From contig CALGGR010000125.1 in the NCBI GenBank assembly GCA_937915755.1, forward strand, positions 1 through 7,042: DNA of 7,042 nucleotides, written 5' to 3'. Below the pieces are notes generated by a model. The model worked only from the letters and a program-made list of their open reading frames with translations. It was not told the origin of the DNA and ran no database searches. Of the stretch, positions 1 to 5,575 are shown piece by piece. A program made the translations under genes and the position numbers. The stretch's first letter is position 1. Each line of letters begins with the position of its first letter. This stretch comes from an uncultured Fretibacterium sp. (GTDB lineage: Bacteria > Synergistota > Synergistia > Synergistales > Aminobacteriaceae).

Positions 1-836
1 GCGTTGAGCTTCTTCTTGCAGTCAATACAGCCTATGCCCGCAGACTTGCAGCCCTCGCAGATTTCGGACTTCTCGCTCTCGTCAGGGTTGAAAACTTTGT
101 GCAAGTCCCAGACAGGACACTTCGCGGGGTCTCCGGGATCTGTGCGCCGCATTCTAGCGGGGTCGGTCATCATAGTACGGAGCTTCTGCCACATTGAATC
201 TTCAGACTCTGATATTTCGAGGGCATTGCCGTATGACTTGCTCATCTTTCGTCCGTCTGTTCCGGGAACTTTCGGGGTCGCCGTGAATAAAGGCTGTGGC
301 TCAACTAGGAGTCCCTCGCCGAAAAAGTTGTTGAAGCGTCTCACAAGCTCGCGGGAAATCTCAAGGTGTGCGCTCTGATCCTCACCTACCGGCACGAGTT
401 CAGCCTTGTAGAGCAATATGTCAGCAGCCATCAAGACAGGGTATCCCAAGAAGCCATATGTCCCCAAGTCCTTGTTGCTGATGTTCTGGAGCTGCTCCTT
501 GTATGTAGGATTCCTGTACAGCCAGCCCAACGGCGTAATCATTCCGAGTGCGAGGGCTAATTCTGCGTGCTGTGGAACGTGCGACTGTATGAAAAGCGGC
601 GACTTCTCCGGGTCAAGTCCGACCGATAACCAGTCAAGCAACGCCGTGTAGCAATACTCGCCCGTGTTCGCGCTGTCCTCGTAATTCGACGTGAGGGCGT
701 GCCAGTCTGCAATCGCGTAGAAGCACTCGTAGTTCTCATCGTTCTGCAGCTTCACGAAATTGCTCAAAGCTCCGGCCATGTGTCCCAAGTGAAGCGGGCC
801 GGTTGGTCTCATTGCGCTTAATACTCGTTTCTTCAT
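1..836 (-). CDS. trpS: tryptophanyl-tRNA synthetase, 3' end cut by window edge; Fe-S type
   Basis: Class I aminoacyl-tRNA synthetase that activates tryptophan with ATP and charges tRNA-Trp in the cytoplasm. I translated 278 residues from the ATG at 836. They begin MKKRVLSAMRPTGPLHLGH, with the HIGH-type motif HLGH at residues 16-19 and a perfect KMSKS loop at 197-201. The segment VPVGEDQSAHLE between them is typical of TrpRS. Four cysteines, C240, C263, C270 and C273, follow the C-x22-C-x6-C-x2-C pattern that I recall as the [4Fe-4S] site of Thermotoga maritima TrpRS; C260 is an extra fifth cysteine. The usual length is about 330 residues, so roughly the last 50 lie outside the window. The start is supported by GGAG nine bases upstream; the stop of the preceding gene (TAG) overlaps this site, with a gap of 12 bp between the two genes. 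It is the last visible gene of a three-gene operon. Identity is near certain; cluster binding is inferred from the motif. Confidence 0.97.
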   Translation of the reverse strand, partial: MKKRVLSAMRPTGPLHLGHMAGALSNFVKLQNDENYECFYAIADWHALTSNYEDSANTGEYCYTALLDWLSVGLDPEKSPLFIQSHVPQHAELALALGMITPLGWLYRNPTYKEQLQNISNKDLGTYGFLGYPVLMAADILLYKAELVPVGEDQSAHLEISRELVRRFNNFFGEGLLVEPQPLFTATPKVPGTDGRKMSKSYGNALEISESEDSMWQKLRTMMTDPARMRRTDPGDPAKCPVWDLHKVFNPDESEKSEICEGCKSAGIGCIDCKKKLN

Positions 837-848
837 GTAGTAATACTC

Positions 849-1613
849 CTATATTCTCAGGATTTGAGGCAGTGCCTTGACATCAATTATAACTGTCTCA
901 ATCCCGCAGCCTTCAAGTTTAACCGCAAGCTGTGATATTGATGCCCGCTCCATGTCGCCGTGATTGCAGAGCGCGATTGTCATTCCGTCATTAACGGCGT
1001 CAGAAATCTCGTGGTACTTCATGTCGGCTGTAATGTAGATGTCAGCCCCGATTGATTTTGCTGAACGCCAGAACTCACCGCCAGAACCTCCGCAAAGTGC
1101 GACACGTGAGATTGATGACGGACGGTTCTTCGTGTAAATGTCGAGACGTGAGAGATTCCATGAGGTTTTGAGGTATTCCGCAAAATGCTTTATCTTCATT
1201 CTCGGCGACAAAACTCCCCATACTCCGAATGATGAATCCAGAGCTTCAACGTTCTTGAGCCTGAGCAATGCTGCCAACGTGTCATTAACGCCGCCTTTAG
1301 CCTTGTCCCAATTCGTATGAGCCGCGATTATGCTTATGTTACGGCGAATCGCTTCAAGGATTGTTCGGCCTTGCTCGGTCTGGTCGGTGATATTTTTGAC
1401 AGGACGGAATATCAACGGGTGATGCGCTACGATTACGTTACAGCCAAGTTCCTCAGCCTCAATCACAGCCTCGCTTACAACGTCAAGGCAGACACCGATA
1501 CGCTTTATGTCATCGTCATAGTTCCCCACGAGAAGCCCGGGATTGTCCCATTCCTCAGCGAGTGAGAAGGGCGCGAATGTGTCAATATGCCTGAGTAATC
1601 CGCTAATCTTCAT
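849..1613 (-). CDS. NIF3/YbgI/YqfO-family dinuclear metal-binding protein
   Basis: The protein has 254 residues, the normal length for the bacterial NIF3 family (often annotated as GTP cyclohydrolase I type 2 homolog, a name with weak biochemical support). The N-terminus MKISGLLRHIDTFAPFSLAE then EWDNPGLLVG is the family hallmark. Expected metal ligands are present: H64 and H65 in AHHPLIF, D103 in HTNWD, and H218 and E222 in NHGDMER. CGGSGG at 174-179 and TADMKYHE at 195-202 are also typical. The frame is open up to an ATG at 1733, but I chose ATG 1613 because the family N-terminus begins there and the longer form would overlap the kinase by about 130 bp. With this start the overlap is 11 bp, which suggests translational coupling; the nearest Shine-Dalgarno (AAGGA) is rather far upstream. 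The family's cellular role is not settled, and nothing here defines a substrate. Confidence 0.93.
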   Translation of the reverse strand: MKISGLLRHIDTFAPFSLAEEWDNPGLLVGNYDDDIKRIGVCLDVVSEAVIEAEELGCNVIVAHHPLIFRPVKNITDQTEQGRTILEAIRRNISIIAAHTNWDKAKGGVNDTLAALLRLKNVEALDSSFGVWGVLSPRMKIKHFAEYLKTSWNLSRLDIYTKNRPSSISRVALCGGSGGEFWRSAKSIGADIYITADMKYHEISDAVNDGMTIALCNHGDMERASISQLAVKLEGCGIETVIIDVKALPQILRI

Positions 1614-2256
1614 GGCCGGGAAGTATCCTTCTTTCGGGGAAGTGTGCGTGAATGTCCTCAAGGAACGCGCCAACTTTTGAAGGTGTATTGATGAAGCTGG
1701 CATCTGAAAGTTCAAGCTCGTAGAATGTAACATCGCCGTGCAATTCCGACTTCACTAAATCGAGGAACGGCATGTAGGCATCATAGAGACTCCGCCAATA
1801 TTCTTCGCCCGCGTCAATCTCGTCCTGCCTTCCGCGTGAGTGAATGCGCCTCATAATCTCGTCGAACTTGCAGCGTACAATCACGAAAAGTTTGGGAGCT
1901 TTAACGTATCGAAGGAGTGAGTCATAGAGAGTGAGGTAACAGCCCAGCTGACTGTCGCGGAAATAGCGATCCTTGTAGTAGAGCATGGCATATACCTTGT
2001 CGCCGAAGATGCTTCTGTCGAGAATGTAGTTGTCCTTTTCGGATGCACAGAGGTACTGCGCGAAACGTGTAACGAGGAAATTCAACTGCATTGGGAACGC
2101 CCACTTACGATCATGATGAAAGCGTCCTAGAAGGTCTAAAGGGTCGCGGAACTCTTCAGGCATAACGTCAAAGCCTAAGCGTTCGGAAAGCAGGCTGACG
2201 ATTGTGGATTTCCCGCTGGCTGTCATGCCCTCAACGATAATTTGAATCTGTCCCAA
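1603..2256 (-). CDS. deoxynucleoside kinase family protein (P-loop), TTG start
   Basis: The 217-residue cytoplasmic kinase has the architecture of bacterial deoxyadenosine/deoxyguanosine kinases, which phosphorylate salvaged deoxynucleosides to monophosphates. The Walker A loop GMTASGKST is at residues 10-18. EEF at 34-36 and FPMQLNFLVTRF at 54-65 match the nucleoside-binding helices. The catalytic-type DRS motif is at 80-82 and an arginine-rich lid RGRQDE at 141-146. The first codon is TTG at 2256; the next in-frame ATG (codon 11) lies inside the P-loop, so it cannot be the start. AAGGAG lies ten bases upstream of the TTG (2272-2267). It is the first gene of the minus-strand operon and overlaps the NIF3 gene by 11 bp. 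Which deoxynucleoside it prefers cannot be read from the sequence; a thymidine or broad-specificity enzyme remains possible. Confidence 0.9.
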   Translation of the reverse strand: MGQIQIIVEGMTASGKSTIVSLLSERLGFDVMPEEFRDPLDLLGRFHHDRKWAFPMQLNFLVTRFAQYLCASEKDNYILDRSIFGDKVYAMLYYKDRYFRDSQLGCYLTLYDSLLRYVKAPKLFVIVRCKFDEIMRRIHSRGRQDEIDAGEEYWRSLYDAYMPFLDLVKSELHGDVTFYELELSDASFINTPSKVGAFLEDIHAHFPERRILPGHED

Positions 2257-2299
2257 TAATTCACAGCTCCTTGATGATGTTATGTGAGAATTTGAGGCG

Positions 2300-2328
2300 A
2301 TTATACCAGATTGAAGGGGTCATGTTAT
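2300..2328 (-). promoter_or_regulatory. extended -10 promoter for the kinase-NIF3-trpS operon
   Basis: On the minus strand TGGTATAATCGCC gives a perfect -10 (TATAAT, 2305-2300) with an extended TG. No good -35 exists: the hexamer at 17-bp spacing is ATAACA (2328-2323), and TTATAA fits only at 19 bp. Transcription would start near 2293, leaving a leader of about 37 nt before the TTG at 2256. It is back to back with the plus-strand promoter and shares sequence with it. Confidence 0.65.
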
Positions 2329-2331
2329 AAT
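2301..2331 (+). promoter_or_regulatory. extended -10 promoter for the NADAR gene
   Basis: TGTTATAATCG at 2323-2333 contains TATAAT (2326-2331) with an extended TG. The best -35-like hexamer is TTATAC at 2301-2306 with a long 19-bp spacer, so the promoter probably relies on the extended -10. A start near 2338 would leave a leader of about 20 nt before the ATG at 2360. Confidence 0.65.
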
Positions 2332-2359
2332 CGCTGCTAAAAATTTCGGAGGTCGTAAC

Positions 2360-2788
2360 ATGGAGAACATAACGAGATTTCGCGGAGAGTATGAGTTCCT
2401 GAGCAATTACTATGAAGCTCCTCTGACGTACAACGGCTTTACGTATGGAAGCAGTGAGGCGGCGTATCAGGGAGCTAAGTGTGGGGAAGCGGAACTGTTC
2501 TCTGGTCTCCGGCCTCATCAATCGAAGACGGAAGCGAGGAAGCTGCCAACCCGTGAAGATTGGGACGATGTGAAACTTGAGGTTATGGAGGAGATTGTCC
2601 GGGCGAAGTTCACGCAGAATGAGGAGCTTGCTGAACGATTGCTTAAGACTGGGGATGCAATGATAGTTGAAGAGAATAATTGGCACGATACATTCTGGGG
2701 AGTTGACGGTAAGACGGGAGAGGGCTGTAATCATTTGGGCAAAATTCTCATGAAGATACGTGAGGAATTGAGAGGAACTATGGTATAA
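2360..2788 (+). CDS. NADAR (YbiA/DUF1768-like) family N-glycosidase
   Basis: The 142-residue cytoplasmic protein is a single NADAR domain. Family landmarks occur in order: FRGEYEFLSNYYEAPLTYNG at 7-26, the SEAAYQGAK helix at 32-40 with E33 in the usual catalytic-glutamate position, PHQSKTEARKL at 52-62, REDWDDVKLEVM at 65-76, KFTQNEELAERLLKTGD at 83-99, DTFWG at 110-114 and NHLGKILMKIR at 124-134. Known members hydrolyse N-glycosidic bonds: YbiA-type enzymes act on riboflavin-pathway intermediates, and other NADAR proteins remove ADP-ribose from guanine, reversing DarT1-type toxins. The segment between residues 40 and 65 looks a few residues shorter than I recall for typical members. The start has an excellent GGAGG seven bases upstream (2348-2352). 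It is monocistronic as far as seen, divergent from the kinase operon, and no DarT-like gene is present in the window. The stop codon TAA lies inside a TATAAT box. Confidence 0.92.
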   Translation: MENITRFRGEYEFLSNYYEAPLTYNGFTYGSSEAAYQGAKCGEAELFSGLRPHQSKTEARKLPTREDWDDVKLEVMEEIVRAKFTQNEELAERLLKTGDAMIVEENNWHDTFWGVDGKTGEGCNHLGKILMKIREELRGTMV

Positions 2789-2789
2789 T
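2784..2789 (+). promoter_or_regulatory. possible extended -10 box overlapping the NADAR stop codon
   Basis: TGGTATAAT at 2781-2789 is a perfect extended -10. The hexamer at 17-bp spacing (TGAGGA, 2761-2766) is a poor -35. It could give a second, longer transcript into the 3006 gene starting near 2796, or be chance in AT-rich sequence. Confidence 0.3.
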
Positions 2790-2843
2790 TCATAAAAATT
2801 TCCATCAAGTTTCAATAACTATAAAATTTCAGTAAAAGGAGCG

Positions 2844-2872
2844 TAGACAGGATGCAGTTTTGCTGCTATAAT
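2844..2872 (+). promoter_or_regulatory. promoter for the Synergist-CTERM surface protein
   Basis: TAGACA (2844-2849, five of six matches to the -35 consensus), a 17-bp spacer, and TATAAT (2867-2872) preceded by an extended TG. This is the best promoter in the window. Transcription would start near 2879, giving a leader of about 127 nt before the ATG at 3006. Confidence 0.75.
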
Positions 2873-2896
2873 CGAAGCCACGAAGCTACGCCATAA
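2852..2896 (+). CDS. possible 14-codon leader ORF
   Basis: ATG at 2852 follows AAAAGGAG (2834-2841) by ten bases and encodes MQFCCYNRSHEATP, then TAA. It could be translated only from a transcript starting upstream, such as from the -10 at 2784, because the stronger promoter has its -10 inside this ORF. The two neighbouring Cys codons are notable, but nothing else supports a function. It may be chance. Confidence 0.2.
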   Translation: MQFCCYNRSHEATP

Positions 2897-2938
2897 CTAT
2901 GCCCTTAGAGATGCTGAAATACTGAATACAGAGACCGA

Positions 2939-2983
2939 CGTCCTCATGTTTGGGAGAAATTTTGAACGTGAGGGCGATTTTTT
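2939..2983 (+). terminator. terminator-like hairpin in the 5' leader (possible attenuator)
   Basis: CGTCCTCATGTTT (2939-2951) pairs with GAACGTGAGGGCG (2964-2976) to form 13 consecutive pairs, ten Watson-Crick and three G-U, with a 12-nt loop. One A and then six T (2978-2983) follow directly. This is the form of an intrinsic terminator, yet it lies between the promoter (2844-2872) and the Shine-Dalgarno (2991-2997) of the gene at 3006. An upstream segment, TGCCCTTA (2900-2907), can pair with TGAGGGCG (2969-2976) and would break the hairpin, as an antiterminator does. I recognise no known riboswitch class in the leader. Confidence 0.55.
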
Positions 2984-3005
2984 ATGTCGGAAAGGAGACA
3001 TTATC

Positions 3006-5477
3006 ATGGTCAAAAAGTTGTTAGCATGTGTGATGCTGGTGATGGTGCTGGCATCGGGGGCATTCGGTGAGGATGAAATGTGGTTTGACAATAATCTTTC
3101 CATTGCAAGCCTCAAGGACGGGAAGCCGGATTATTCTGACGCGAGATTCAGTTATACAGGTTTCTCAATCGCCAATAACGAGCTGACACTTACCAGAGAC
3201 AATATGAGCCTCACGGGGAGTGTTACGATCTCAGGAGGGAATTATTCCTTCTGGAACGGAAAGGAGATGCAGAAGGTCTCAGGGACTCCGCAGACGTTCA
3301 GGCTTGCGCTTCCAACGTGGTCCACAATAGGAAGCGGGGCAGAATTTTATCCTTTCACAGACAGCGGCAGCGAACTCAGATTCGGGATTGAAGCGGACGG
3401 CGGGCTTAACGGCGCAACTATGAGCTGGAATTTCCCTGATTACCCCTCAATGAATGGGACATATACGATCCCGCACTACCTGACGACTCAGGAACAGCTT
3501 GAGAATCACGTTGTGTACTTCGAGTTCATACGTTCAGGCGAGAACGTAACGGGGATAAATTGGCGCGTAGTGAAGGCTTCAGACACGTCAACGCCGGTAT
3601 TGCTGGATTTCCCTGTGCAATTTCTCAGGCTGAGGGTATGGAACTTCGACGAGGAGAAAATGCTCGACATCAAGGCGGGCTTCTACATTGATGCAGGACA
3701 AACTCCAGAAGGCGTATTGATGTTCGATGACCCCATAAAGGAGTCGGATATATGGTACGTAATGACGAATTTCCGCACGTATGACGAAGAAGTCGAGAAG
3801 GCATACAACTGGCATTACTATGTTCCTTCAGAACCTGCGAGTCTGTACCTCTGGAGTCATCATGCGTCGAATGCCTCGCTCGTGAACGGCAAATCCGATT
3901 ACAGCACCACGAAATTCTCTGACATCTTCTTTGACGTTGAGACCGCAAACGCCGTAATTACTGACAGCGGGCACTTCACCAATGCAGGGCGCGTAACGAT
4001 TCCCGGAGGAGGGTACACGCTGAAAGACTCTGACACTGGGACAATTCTCTCAACCGTTCCAGCCGGGACTGACAAGACATTTGCGCTGAATCCTTACTCC
4101 GGTATGAAAATCGGAGATACTTACGTTGAGTATGAAGCTGTTGACGATGGCGGCAAATATTTAGAGTTCTCAGAAGAGGCTGAATCAAGTCTTCCCGGCA
4201 AAATAATAACATGGACATTCCCGGCAGAACTCAACATGAACGGAAGCGGGGTAATCAAGAGCTTTAAGACCACAGCCCAGCAGCTCACATCAGGAGTTCC
4301 GTATGTCGAAGTTGTCAGTGAGGACGGCTACATCACAGCACTGAACTACAAGATAGTTACAGCCAATGACACAGCGACAGCCATAACTCCGGGTTACAGG
4401 ACTGATTTCAACTTCCGCATTTACCGGACAGAGAAGAAATTCGATCTTGAGAACTCCTACAATGTGGGTACTGCCAGCAACAAAGCATCAGGTACATACA
4501 CTCTCGAAACTCCACAGCCCTTGAGCACAATGAAACGTCTGCGTGTAAGGCTGACGAGCTACGAGGACAGCGACAACCCCGACATCTACCAGTGGAACTT
4601 CTACCCTGCCTCAGCCCCCGCGCCCCTCACCATCACTACATCCACTCTTCCTAGCGCAGCACCAGGAACGTACTACACCGTAACCCTCGCTGCAAACGTT
4701 CCAAGCGTGTCATGGCACGTATCATCGGGTGCACTTCCGGAAGGCCTCAGCCTCAACTCATCGACTGGGACAATCTCGGGCACTCCCACGACATTAGGCA
4801 GATCGACATTCAAGGTTACAGCCGAGATGCCGGGATATACAGGCGCAGAAAAACAGTTCACACTCACGGTAAGAACCCTGATAACTCAGACAATCTGGAT
4901 ATCCACAAGGACAGTCCCCCAAGGTGTTGTTGGAATGTCCTACAATACAACACTTGTGTCAAGTCCTTCCGGAGCAACGTGGACGCTTACGGGCAATCTT
5001 CCTGCTGGCCTCACTCTCGACTCATCAGGCAGAATTTCGGGTACTCCGACTGTTTCAGGCAGCTTCCCGTTCACAGTTACGGCAAGCTACAGCACGGCAA
5101 GCAGAGTTCGCGATCTCACACTCACGGTGAATCCCCTCAAAATCACGACGGCCTCATTACCGGGCGGGACTGTGGGTGATGCCTACAACCAGACTATCAG
5201 CTCCAACGGTTCAGGCCTGACTTGGACGGTGAACACTGAGGCACTTCCGGCGGGCCTGACGCTTGACGAAAACAGCGGGGTACTCTCAGGGACATTGACT
5301 GAAGCGGGGGATTACACGTTCACGGTCTATGCGTACAACACATATGCCAGCGCGTCAAAGCAATTCACTGTGAAGGTTCAGGGCAACGGCAGCAGTGGAG
5401 GCGGCGGAGGAGGCTGTAACGGTCTGGCTGGTCTAGCCGCAATCGCATCACTCGCGTTCTTCCTCAGGAAACGTTAG
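3006..5477 (+). CDS. secreted Ig-like repeat protein with Synergist-CTERM sorting tail
   Basis: An 823-residue exported protein. Residues 1-21 are a signal peptide: MVKK, a hydrophobic core LLACVMLVMVLA, and a probable cleavage site near SGA or AFG. Residues 26-274 and 281-534 are two diverged copies of one module that I do not recognise. Residues about 541-622, 625-708 and 711-791 are three He_PIG-type Ig-like repeats, each with the LPxGLxLxxxxGxxSGTxT signature. A Gly/Ser linker (794-803) leads to C804, a hydrophobic stretch and terminal RKR, matching the Synergist-CTERM layout. I infer display on the cell envelope, possibly with processing at the cysteine. ATG 3006 is preferred over 2946 because it has AAAGGAG eight bases upstream and begins directly at the signal peptide. 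Likely a single-gene unit with its own promoter, leader hairpin and terminator. Ligand and function are unknown; adhesion is a guess from the Ig-like domains. Confidence 0.9.
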   Translation: MVKKLLACVMLVMVLASGAFGEDEMWFDNNLSIASLKDGKPDYSDARFSYTGFSIANNELTLTRDNMSLTGSVTISGGNYSFWNGKEMQKVSGTPQTFRLALPTWSTIGSGAEFYPFTDSGSELRFGIEADGGLNGATMSWNFPDYPSMNGTYTIPHYLTTQEQLENHVVYFEFIRSGENVTGINWRVVKASDTSTPVLLDFPVQFLRLRVWNFDEEKMLDIKAGFYIDAGQTPEGVLMFDDPIKESDIWYVMTNFRTYDEEVEKAYNWHYYVPSEPASLYLWSHHASNASLVNGKSDYSTTKFSDIFFDVETANAVITDSGHFTNAGRVTIPGGGYTLKDSDTGTILSTVPAGTDKTFALNPYSGMKIGDTYVEYEAVDDGGKYLEFSEEAESSLPGKIITWTFPAELNMNGSGVIKSFKTTAQQLTSGVPYVEVVSEDGYITALNYKIVTANDTATAITPGYRTDFNFRIYRTEKKFDLENSYNVGTASNKASGTYTLETPQPLSTMKRLRVRLTSYEDSDNPDIYQWNFYPASAPAPLTITTSTLPSAAPGTYYTVTLAANVPSVSWHVSSGALPEGLSLNSSTGTISGTPTTLGRSTFKVTAEMPGYTGAEKQFTLTVRTLITQTIWISTRTVPQGVVGMSYNTTLVSSPSGATWTLTGNLPAGLTLDSSGRISGTPTVSGSFPFTVTASYSTASRVRDLTLTVNPLKITTASLPGGTVGDAYNQTISSNGSGLTWTVNTEALPAGLTLDENSGVLSGTLTEAGDYTFTVYAYNTYASASKQFTVKVQGNGSSGGGGGGCNGLAGLAAIASLAFFLRKR
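3081..4607 (+). repeat. tandem duplication of an unrecognised module within the surface protein
   Basis: Copy 1 is 3081-3827 (residues 26-274) and copy 2 is 3846-4607 (residues 281-534). Matching blocks occur in the same order: ASLKDGKPDYSDARFS with ASLVNGKSDYSTTKFS; GSVTISGGNYS with GRVTIPGGGYT; SWNFPDYPSMNGT with TWTFPAELNMNGS; LTTQEQL with KTTAQQL; NWRVVKASDTST with NYKIVTANDTAT; and NWHYYVP with QWNFYPA. The copies are clearly diverged, so the duplication is old. Confidence 0.85.
4626..5378 (+). repeat. three He_PIG-type Ig-like repeats
   Basis: Each unit of about 80 residues begins with a strand such as LTITTSTLP or LKITTASLPGG, followed by a GxxY turn. It continues through the core motif (LPEGLSLNSSTGTISGTPT, LPAGLTLDSSGRISGTPT, LPAGLTLDENSGVLSGTLT) and ends in an F-x-(V/L)-T-V strand. 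This is the putative Ig (He_PIG) pattern common in bacterial surface proteins. Confidence 0.88.
5394..5474 (+). other. Synergist-CTERM sorting signal coding segment
   Basis: This codes for residues 797-823: a poly-Gly run, CNGLAGLAAIASLAFFL and RKR. A single Cys after Gly-Gly, a short membrane segment and a basic end match the Synergist-CTERM class. By analogy with MYXO-CTERM, a membrane protease probably cuts near the Cys; no such protease gene is in this window. Confidence 0.8.
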
Positions 5478-5490
5478 CACATAGAGAAAA

Positions 5491-5524
5491 CCTGCCCCAT
5501 TCTTTGAGGCAGGCTTCTTCTTTG
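5491..5524 (+). terminator. intrinsic terminator of the surface-protein gene
   Basis: CCTGCC (5491-5496) pairs with GGCAGG (5508-5513) around an 11-nt loop, followed by the T-rich CTTCTTCTTTG. It starts 13 bases after the stop codon. The stem is short and the T tract is interrupted, so strength is moderate. Confidence 0.65.
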
Positions 5525-5534
5525 TTGAAACGTC

Positions 5535-5569
5535 AAAAATGCCTCCTCATGCAATTACACGGGGAGGCA
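5535..5569 (-). terminator. intrinsic terminator of the aldo/keto reductase gene
   Basis: Read on the minus strand, TGCCTCC (5569-5563) pairs with GGAGGCA (5546-5540), and five T follow (5539-5535). It begins six bases after the TAA stop. The plus strand lacks a T tract directly after the stem, so the direction is clear. Confidence 0.75.
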
Positions 5570-5575
5570 AAAATT

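Larger units (their letters stand above)
2297..2334. repeat. 9-bp perfect inverted repeat carrying both divergent -10 boxes
   Basis: GCGATTATA at 2297-2305 and TATAATCGC at 2326-2334 are exact reverse complements separated by 20 bp. Each arm contains the TATAAT box of one of the two divergent promoters, so the -35 region of each promoter falls on the -10 arm of the other. It may be a consequence of the promoter layout or an operator; the sequence cannot separate these. Confidence 0.7.

Noticed and set aside
4..651. Plus-strand open frames opposite trpS
   Set aside because: They are shadows of a gene with intact HIGH and KMSKS motifs on the other strand.
1614..1733. Longer N-terminus for the NIF3 gene starting at ATG 1733
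   Set aside because: The extra 40 residues do not resemble the family, and the extension would overlap the kinase gene by about 130 bp. The normal family N-terminus begins at 1613.
2261..2815. Minus-strand open frame of 184 codons opposite the NADAR gene
   Set aside because: It is antisense to a clearly conserved gene, has no recognisable domains and has no ribosome binding site.
2946..3005. Longer N-terminus for the surface protein starting at ATG 2946
   Set aside because: It lacks a Shine-Dalgarno, would place 20 residues including charged ones before the signal peptide, and its ATG lies inside the leader hairpin.
2879..3005. Known riboswitch (c-di-GMP, fluoride, glycine, ZTP or preQ1) in the leader
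   Set aside because: I looked for the conserved core bases of these classes and found none, so only an unnamed leader structure is reported.
5540..5569. Second plus-strand terminator for the surface-protein gene
   Set aside because: On the plus strand the stem is followed by AAAAA, not a T tract; it fits the minus strand instead.
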